Of a DNA stretch of 64,000 bases, positions 58,261 through 64,000 are shown piece by piece. The notes beneath the pieces were generated by a model. The model ran no database searches and was not told the DNA's origin. It worked only from the letters and a program-made list of their open reading frames with translations. A program made the position numbers and the translations under genes. Position 1 is the first letter of the stretch, and every line of letters begins with the position of its first letter. The stretch comes from Mytilus trossulus (lineage: Eukaryota > Mollusca > Bivalvia > Mytilida > Mytilidae). Location of the stretch: positions 63,197,314-63,261,313 of the forward strand of contig NC_086375.1 of the NCBI RefSeq assembly GCF_036588685.1, in the 5' to 3' direction.

Positions 58261-59598
58261 AATGTTACTATTTAATTTAGGCGTCTAGAACTTGTGGCAA
58301 CCCCACAGTTTAAATGTCTATAACATGAACGATATGACAAGAATATTTATTATCGCCTCAGTTGACAATGTTTTTTTCGGGGTAACAATCTGCTCTATTA
58401 CCCTCTCAGCTATGTGTTATCTATATAGTGTTCCAGACGAACGTTCACCTAATCTAACCTAATCAATTGATAACATGACAACAGCAAGAAATGGTCTTGT
58501 CTACGTTGTTATCAAAATATTCCTTATTGTCTTACTATTTAACACAATACGAGTTAAAGAATTTGTTTCGATATGACTAATCATGAGAGCGTTAATATAA
58601 AGATAGATAAGAGGAAGAGATAGCAGTCTAAATTTAGTAGACTCAAACCTTCCGCATTTAAATTGATAACATTGTCTTTCTTAAAATAAACATATTGGAT
58701 AAAAATAATAATGGACTCGTCATGGACAAGGAAAAATACCACTTTATTAAAAATAAATTGAAATTAAAAAATAATATAAATGTATATCTATTTTCTTAAA
58801 ACGTTAGGGAGCCTCTAGAAAAACGACATTTTTGTTTCATTTAAAAATTTTAAAACAAATATTTTCAAAGCTGATAATGTTAATAGAGAAACTAAAATAT
58901 ATATGGTCATAAACTTAGCATTAAGTCGAACGAGTTGGTTCTTCACTCGGTCTAGTTTTATATCACCAACTAAAACTGTCTGGTACATACAATTTTACAT
59001 TATAGTTTAATATCTTTTCATTTATTCTCCAAATGTAAAGTTTCGCACAGAAAACTGTAGAAGTATCTTTAACTATAGTATTGGTGTTTGTATCATCTAT
59101 TCGGTAACTGCATGGAGTACATCAAGACTTGTTTACCTTATACATTGTAATTAAACACCTAGTTCAAAATACCATGCTACAACAATGAATAGTAAATGAA
59201 TATTACAGTCTTGTATTTCTCAAGTGTATTCGTAAATATGTTCTTTGGATTCTTTAAGTGTTGTAAAATCTTTACTTACCGTGATAAACAGTTGTAATAT
59301 TTATTTAATTATTTAAGACGTTTTTCTTTCTTGACCCGACCATAACTACTTCCAAAATTAAAACACTAGTTATAGAATTAAAGATAACCCTCTTTTTGTT
59401 CCGGATTATGACTTCATTTATTAAAACCATTCAACTTTGTTATCCGTTATTGTGAAAGGGAATTTAAAAGTATGTCAACCATTATGTAAGATTATTGTCG
59501 TAAAAAATAAAGAAAAAGGACTGGATTTATTAGATAACAATTTAGTCCTAGAGCGATGTAACTTTTAATTAGAACTTGTTTAAAGTTACGGATTAAAA
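58261..59598. other. No gene recognised
   Basis: AT-rich; no exon, hairpin or tandem repeat stands out. It would be the upstream flank of the candidate exon at 59599. Confidence 0.35.
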
Positions 59599-62500
59599 AT
59601 GAACAAATACGTGGTTGGAACTACCAAGGTAAGAGCAGTTTAAATTTATGTTATGGTTCACTTTGACATTTTAATTTCTAACCTATTTATCAAGTTACTT
59701 CATGCAACGACCTTTTTACTTATAGTTCCATACCTTGATATACTTTCATTTATCATGAATTCGTATCAAAATAAGTTGCTAGTGATATTGATTACTGCAA
59801 TTAAAAATGTGTAAGGGTTCCGCGGAACCCAGTGTCTCGCCTATTTTTGCTGTAAATCGCAGGCTCAACAACAATGAGGAAAAAAATCAATAAAAATATT
59901 CCTCTTGTTACTATTTTATGATTGTAAGAAAATCTAAGTCCATTTAAAAGTAAATTACAGAAAAAAACAGAGTAATCTTTTAACAAACTTTACTTCTGGA
60001 TACAATCTTATGATCATAAATAAGCTTCTGTCCAAGTTTGGTACAAACCCAGGATAGTTTAAGAAAGTTTTTGAAATTTTAAAAACTTTAACCACAGAGT
60101 GAATGTAATGGTTCCCCGCAGAAAAAAACTAAGTCCATTTATAAGTAAAATACGGAAAAATGGAATTTTATTTTTACAAAATTTACTTCTGGATATAATC
60201 TTATGATTATAAACAAGCTTCTGTCCAAGTTTAATACAAACCCAGGATAGTTTGAGAAAGTTATTAAAATTCTAAAAACTTTAACCACAGAGTGAATGTT
60301 TCGTTTCCCCGCAGAAAAAAAAACTAAGTCCATTTATAGTAAAATACAGAAAAAATGGAATTTTATTTTTACAAAATTTACTTCTGGATACTATCTTATG
60401 ATCAAAAACAAGCTTCTGTGGCCAAGTTTGGTACAAACCCAGGATAGTTTGAGAAAGTAATTAAAATTCTAAAAACTTTAACTACAGAGTGAATGTTTTG
60501 TTTCCTCGCAGAAAAAAGTAAGTCCATTTATAGTAAAATATGGAAAAAATGGAATTTTATTTTTACAAAATTTACTTCTGGACACTATCTTATGATCATA
60601 AACAAGCTTCTGTCAAAGTTTGGTAGAAATCCAGTATAGTTCAAGAAAGTTATTAAAATTTCAAAAACTTTAACCACAGAGTGAATGTTTCGTTTCCCCG
60701 CAGAAAAAAAAAACTAAGTCCATTTATAGTAAAATACAGAAAAAATGGAATTTTATTTTTACAAAATTTACTTCTGGATACTATCTTATGATCAAAAACA
60801 AGCTTCTGTGGCCAAGTTTGGTACAAACCCAGGATAGTTTGAGAAAGTAATTAAAATTCTAAAAACTTTAACTACAGAGTGAATGTTTTGTTTCCTCGCA
60901 GAAAAAAGTAAGTCCATTTATAGTAAAATATGGAAAAAATGGAATTTTATTTTTACAAAATTTACTTCTGGACACTATCTTATGATCATAAACAAGCTTC
61001 TGTCAAAGTTTGGTAGAAATCCAGTATAGTTCAAGAAAGTTATTAAAATTTCAAAAACTTTAACCACAGAGTGAATATTTGTTGACGCCGCCGACGACGG
61101 AATGTAGGATCGCTTAGTCTCGCTTTTTCGACTAAAGTCGAAGGCTCGACAAAAATGATACAAACAAAAGTTTATGACTGTACAATAAAAGAAAAACAAA
61201 AATCTCACTTTGTTGAAATTTAGTGGTTGACTTTCAAAAAAATTGTCGTCCTTTTAATGAAAACTGTGTGCCTCTCCGTGCCGACCTCTTCTTATGTTCA
61301 TAAGAGTCGGAGTTCCTTCAAACACTTGTCAAAAACAAGTAAGAAGACCAAAGAAGCCAGTTCATTTGATTTCACATTCGGATATATTTATGATGTTCAT
61401 ACCATTAATAATCCAAAAGTGTTTGATTTGGTTCCATTAATGTATCCTACAAAATTAAAACTTAAGAAACAACAATCAAGGCTTCATCTGCCTTCTTTTT
61501 AGACTGTTTATACATCGAATTTGACATGAGCGGTTATGTCGGTTATCTCAGTACCAGAATCTATGACACACGAGACGGTTAAAACTTTGAAATGATCAAT
61601 TTCCCCACCTTAGTATCAATATACGAACTTCACCTGCAAATAACTTTATAAAATGTCACCAGTGTCTGACCAGAAAGCTGATGAACTGGTGTTATGTCAA
61701 AGGATGTCTTATTCCTTTTCTAAAAATGTTCATCGAATGATACCGACACTTGATCTATAACTATTCCGTGTCTACTTCAAAAACAATATATGATAGTCGT
61801 ATGGTATAAATTATAGGTACTGACGTTGTTTATCATGTTGATTTCGTGTTATAGTGATCTTTCGTTTGTCTTTGTCAATTATTCAACCCCTTTATTGTTT
61901 AGTCCATTTTTCATATCTTTTTGGCGTGGCTCTGTAATTATGTATCCCGTCAATGTGCTGTTGTGCTGTGGTCATTTTTTTTAATTCTTGTCTTTCAATT
62001 TTTAATAATATTTATATAGGTATAGGAAGATATAGGAATATGTGGTATGATTGCCAATGAGACAACTCTCCATTAAGGAAGGATTGTGCCTGATATTCAT
62101 ATGTCGAAGACATAATCTTTCTATTAGTTTAATTGTCTGGAGCTTGCATGTCAGTTAACTGCATGTTAGTAGTCTGTTGTTATGTATGTATTATTGTTAT
62201 TTTGTTTATTTTCTTTGGTTCCATCTTCTGACATCAGACTCGGAATTCTCTTAAACTGAATTTTAATGTGCGTATTCTTATGCGTTTACTTTTCTACATT
62301 GGCTAGAGATATAGGGGGGAGGGGGGGGGGAGAGATATCATAAACATGTTTAACCCCATTTTTTGCGCCTGTCCCCGAAGTCAGGAACCTCTGGCCTTTG
62401 TTAGTCTTGTATTATTTTGAATTTTAGTTTCTTGTGTACAATTTGGAGTTTAGTGTGGCGTTCATTATCACCGAACTAGTATATATATTTGTTTAGAGAC

Positions 62501-63538
62501 CAGCTGAAGGACGCCTCCGGGTGCGGGAATTTCTCGCTGCATTGAAGACCTGTTGGTGACCTTCTGTTGACGTCTGTTCTATGGTCAAGTTGTTGTCTGT
62601 TCTATGGTCAAGTTGTTGTCTCTTTGACACATTCTTCATTACCATTCTCAATTTTAACCATTTATAAAAGTAAACCATTATAGGTCTTGGAACGACCTTC
62701 AACACGGAGCATTGGCTCATATGGAACAGCAAGCTATAAAGGGCCAAAAAATTAACAGTTTAAACGGGAAAACCAACGGTCTTATCTATATAAAAACAAG
62801 AAACACACTTATGTACCACAAAAACAGACGACAACCAATGAACATCAGATTCATGACTTAGGACAGCTGCAAACAATTGCAGCAGGGTTAAACGTTTTAA
62901 TGGTAACAAACCTTCTACCGTTTCTGAAACAAATGTATAACATCACAACATAAAAAGACACACTATTAAATATCAATTGGAAGGCTTAACTCGATCAAAA
63001 AACGGAGTAACACCTTTTTTTTCTTTTTGTTATCATGTTTGTTTATTTTATAGTTATTTTAAAGTTTATAACACATTGCTGACTATTTTCGACAGTTTTA
63101 CCCACTATTTCTGATTTTGTTTTGTTTACATATTGTTGTCATGCAATGCAATGTTATGCGACTGTCATACAAGTGAGAGGTTTGGCTGTCTATAAACAAG
63201 GCTTAATCAACCATTGTCTACATATTGATTAAAAAGGATTGCCTCAGTGTACCAAGTTAGTAATATGATAGTTGTTTTCCATTCGTTTGATGTGTTTCAG
63301 CTTTTGATGTTGCCATTTCACAAGGAACTTTCCGATTTGAAATTGTTTTACTTTTTGCTGAATATATAACATTGGTAACTTTTCTCTTTGAACGACATTG
63401 ACTACTTTAGGTATTACTTCATGTAGTTTTTTTTTCTCATAACAGAATCCAGCTAGACTTAGACAAAGAAGAGCCATACAGATGGCACCTTTGGAAAGAC
63501 TTCAACAGAAGAAAAAAGTCTCCTTTAAAATGAGAGAG
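59599..63538 (+). CDS. Possible 5' part of an unidentified gene (two exons)
   Basis: 59599-59628 reads MNKYVVGTTK ending at AAG|GTAAGA. 63446-63538 reads NPARLRQRRAIQMAPLERLQ then a basic stretch ending KMRE|GTATGT, with acceptor CATAACAG. Both are phase 0, so they join directly to 41 residues and would continue beyond 64000. The second exon looks real from its codon pattern and splice borders. Its link to the first is a guess, because 3.8 kb of repeats lie between and another exon could be hidden. The family is not recognised. The sequence is basic and helix-prone. Confidence 0.35.
59801..61152 (+). mobile_element. Hairpin-ended tandem element, family 3, copy 2
   Basis: Six modules of about 190-199 bp, each with TTACTTCTGGAYACTATCTT and TTTAACCACAGAGTGAATGT. 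They are followed by GACGCCGCCGACGACGG and the hairpin TTCGACTAAAGTCGAA (61127-61142), then GGCTCGAC. Modules 3-4 and 5-6 form near-identical dimers (about 60312-60700 and 60701-61078), a recent two-module duplication. Short open frames across it are repeat artefacts. Confidence 0.7.
61265..61900 (+). pseudogene. Degenerate reverse-transcriptase fragment
   Basis: The translation carries ADLFLCS, then after a frameshift FDFTFGYIYDVHTINNPK and LVPLMYPTKLKLKK. Later come STRIYDTRDG, a stop, and NFEMINFPTL. This matches, from memory, the conserved order ADLFL-YS / FRYIDDVLSINN / YPxELEIK / YDKRDDFNF of a retroelement RT widespread in molluscs. The catalytic YIDD is YIYD here, and there are stops and frameshifts, so it is dead. 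Non-LTR versus Penelope-like class is not resolved. Confidence 0.6.
62030..62085 (+). repeat. R3 repeat fragment
   Basis: ATAGGAATATGTGGTATGAT followed by GCCAATGAGACAACTCTCCA, the common R3 core. Confidence 0.6.
62280..62656 (+). repeat. Interspersed repeat family R1, copy 4
   Basis: Same block order as 278-606: GGGGGAGGGG, CATGTTTAACCCC, TTGCGCCTGTCC, CTTGTGTACAATTTGGA, GGACGCCTCCGGGTGCGGGA, TTGTCTCTTTGACAC. It contains an internal 23-bp-type duplication around GTCTGTTCTATGGTCAAGTT. Confidence 0.75.
62657..62790 (+). repeat. R3 repeat fragment
   Basis: AAGTAAACCATTATAGGTCT, CTTCAACACGGAGCATTGGC, AAGCTATAAAGGGCC and GGGAAAACCAACGGTCTT, directly after R1. It resembles 15805-15945. Confidence 0.65.
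63120..63420 (+). repeat. Retroelement tail fragment
   Basis: CATACAAGTGAGAGGTTTGG, GTGTACCAAGTTAGTAATAT, TGTTTTCCATTCGTTTGATG and GCCATTTCACAAGGAACTTT. Same tail family as 57700-57830, with more of its 3' side. It lies just upstream of the exon at 63446. Confidence 0.5.
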
Positions 63539-63714
63539 GTATGTGAATTAATTAAATTTTTGGTCATTATGTGCTAAATTGTTAACTATGCTATCACAGT
63601 AATGACCATAGACGACCAAATTGTTTTAAATTGTCATCATAAATAAAAAATATTTATATATATAAAGTGCTTAGATAATCAACCTAACGATGTTAAGAAT
63701 AGATGTTATTCGTA

Positions 63715-63800
63715 ACTTCCTCCCCGGTGCTGGGACTGGAACATGTACTTTTTGTTTCTAACTTCTACGACAACACCGCCTAGCATTGCACAGAGACCTT
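63715..63800 (-). repeat. tRNA-like SINE remnant (weak)
   Basis: On the minus strand GTGCAATGCTAGGCGGTGTT and TGTTCCAGTCCCAGCACCG look like worn box A and box B of a tRNA-derived SINE. No clean cloverleaf forms. Confidence 0.25.
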
Positions 63801-64000
63801 ATATCCTCCTCTAACTCTAGCTTATAATAAATAAGCTTTCGTTTTAGGAGGCGTTACTTTCTTGTAGGAATTAAACAATATATATAATTATGTGATGATG
63901 TTTTTTTTATTGGCAAGTATTGTCGTTAACTTTCCTAGAAATGCATACATTTGTAGGCTAAATTCAAAATATATTATTATTTACAGTATTTAATATATAT

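Noticed and set aside
60139-61208. Minus-strand open frames over the family-3 array
   Set aside because: Repeat-derived; identical pieces recur with each module.

Overview
The window looks like nuclear DNA of a marine bivalve, most probably a mussel (Mytilus-like). It is AT-rich. Genes are split by GT-AG introns. Many short interspersed repeats are of types I associate with mussel genomes. The gene content is typical of molluscs: a BTB/BACK kelch-like protein, C-type lectins with one carbohydrate-recognition domain, and a two-domain galectin. Species is inferred, not shown.

Layout. 1-4.2 kb: an intronless BTB-BACK gene (1470-3524, +) between two copies of one repeat in opposite orientation. 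6.66-11.32 kb: a candidate autonomous DNA transposon. Its long minus-strand ORF (7403-9874) encodes an RNase H/DDE-like protein and is surrounded by about 13 copies of a 14-bp motif. 11.6-19.2 kb: a multi-exon gene of unknown function (+).

15.4-41.3 kb: a complex duplication. Block A (15400-23612) is repeated as an apparently identical inverted copy (29011-37223). Block B (24887-28935) is repeated as a direct copy (37224-41272, offset exactly 12337). The implied ancestral order is A - MITE - B - 41273 onward. It carries two head-to-head C-type lectin genes: a minus-strand gene with an EPN motif (22258-26442) and a plus-strand gene with a QPD motif (39036-44161). Both read-through products of the rearrangement are phase-compatible: a mini-lectin on + (26699-30365) and a lectin/unknown-gene fusion on - (38779-33400). 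The structure is either a recent template-switch rearrangement (possibly presence/absence variation) or an assembly artefact; sequence alone cannot decide.

47.3-54.9 kb: a nine-exon tandem-repeat galectin gene (+). 55-64 kb: mostly repeats, a dead reverse-transcriptase fragment, and two candidate exons of an unidentified gene that runs off the window. Several repeat families share one architecture: a short 5' hairpin, tandem body modules, GAC/GGAC triplets and a 3' hairpin.

Functionally, the lectins and galectin are probably secreted or cytosolic sugar-binding immune proteins. The EPN/QPD pair would cover mannose-type and galactose-type ligands from one shared 256-bp promoter. Exon coordinates come from reading splice sites and phases by eye, without transcript support.
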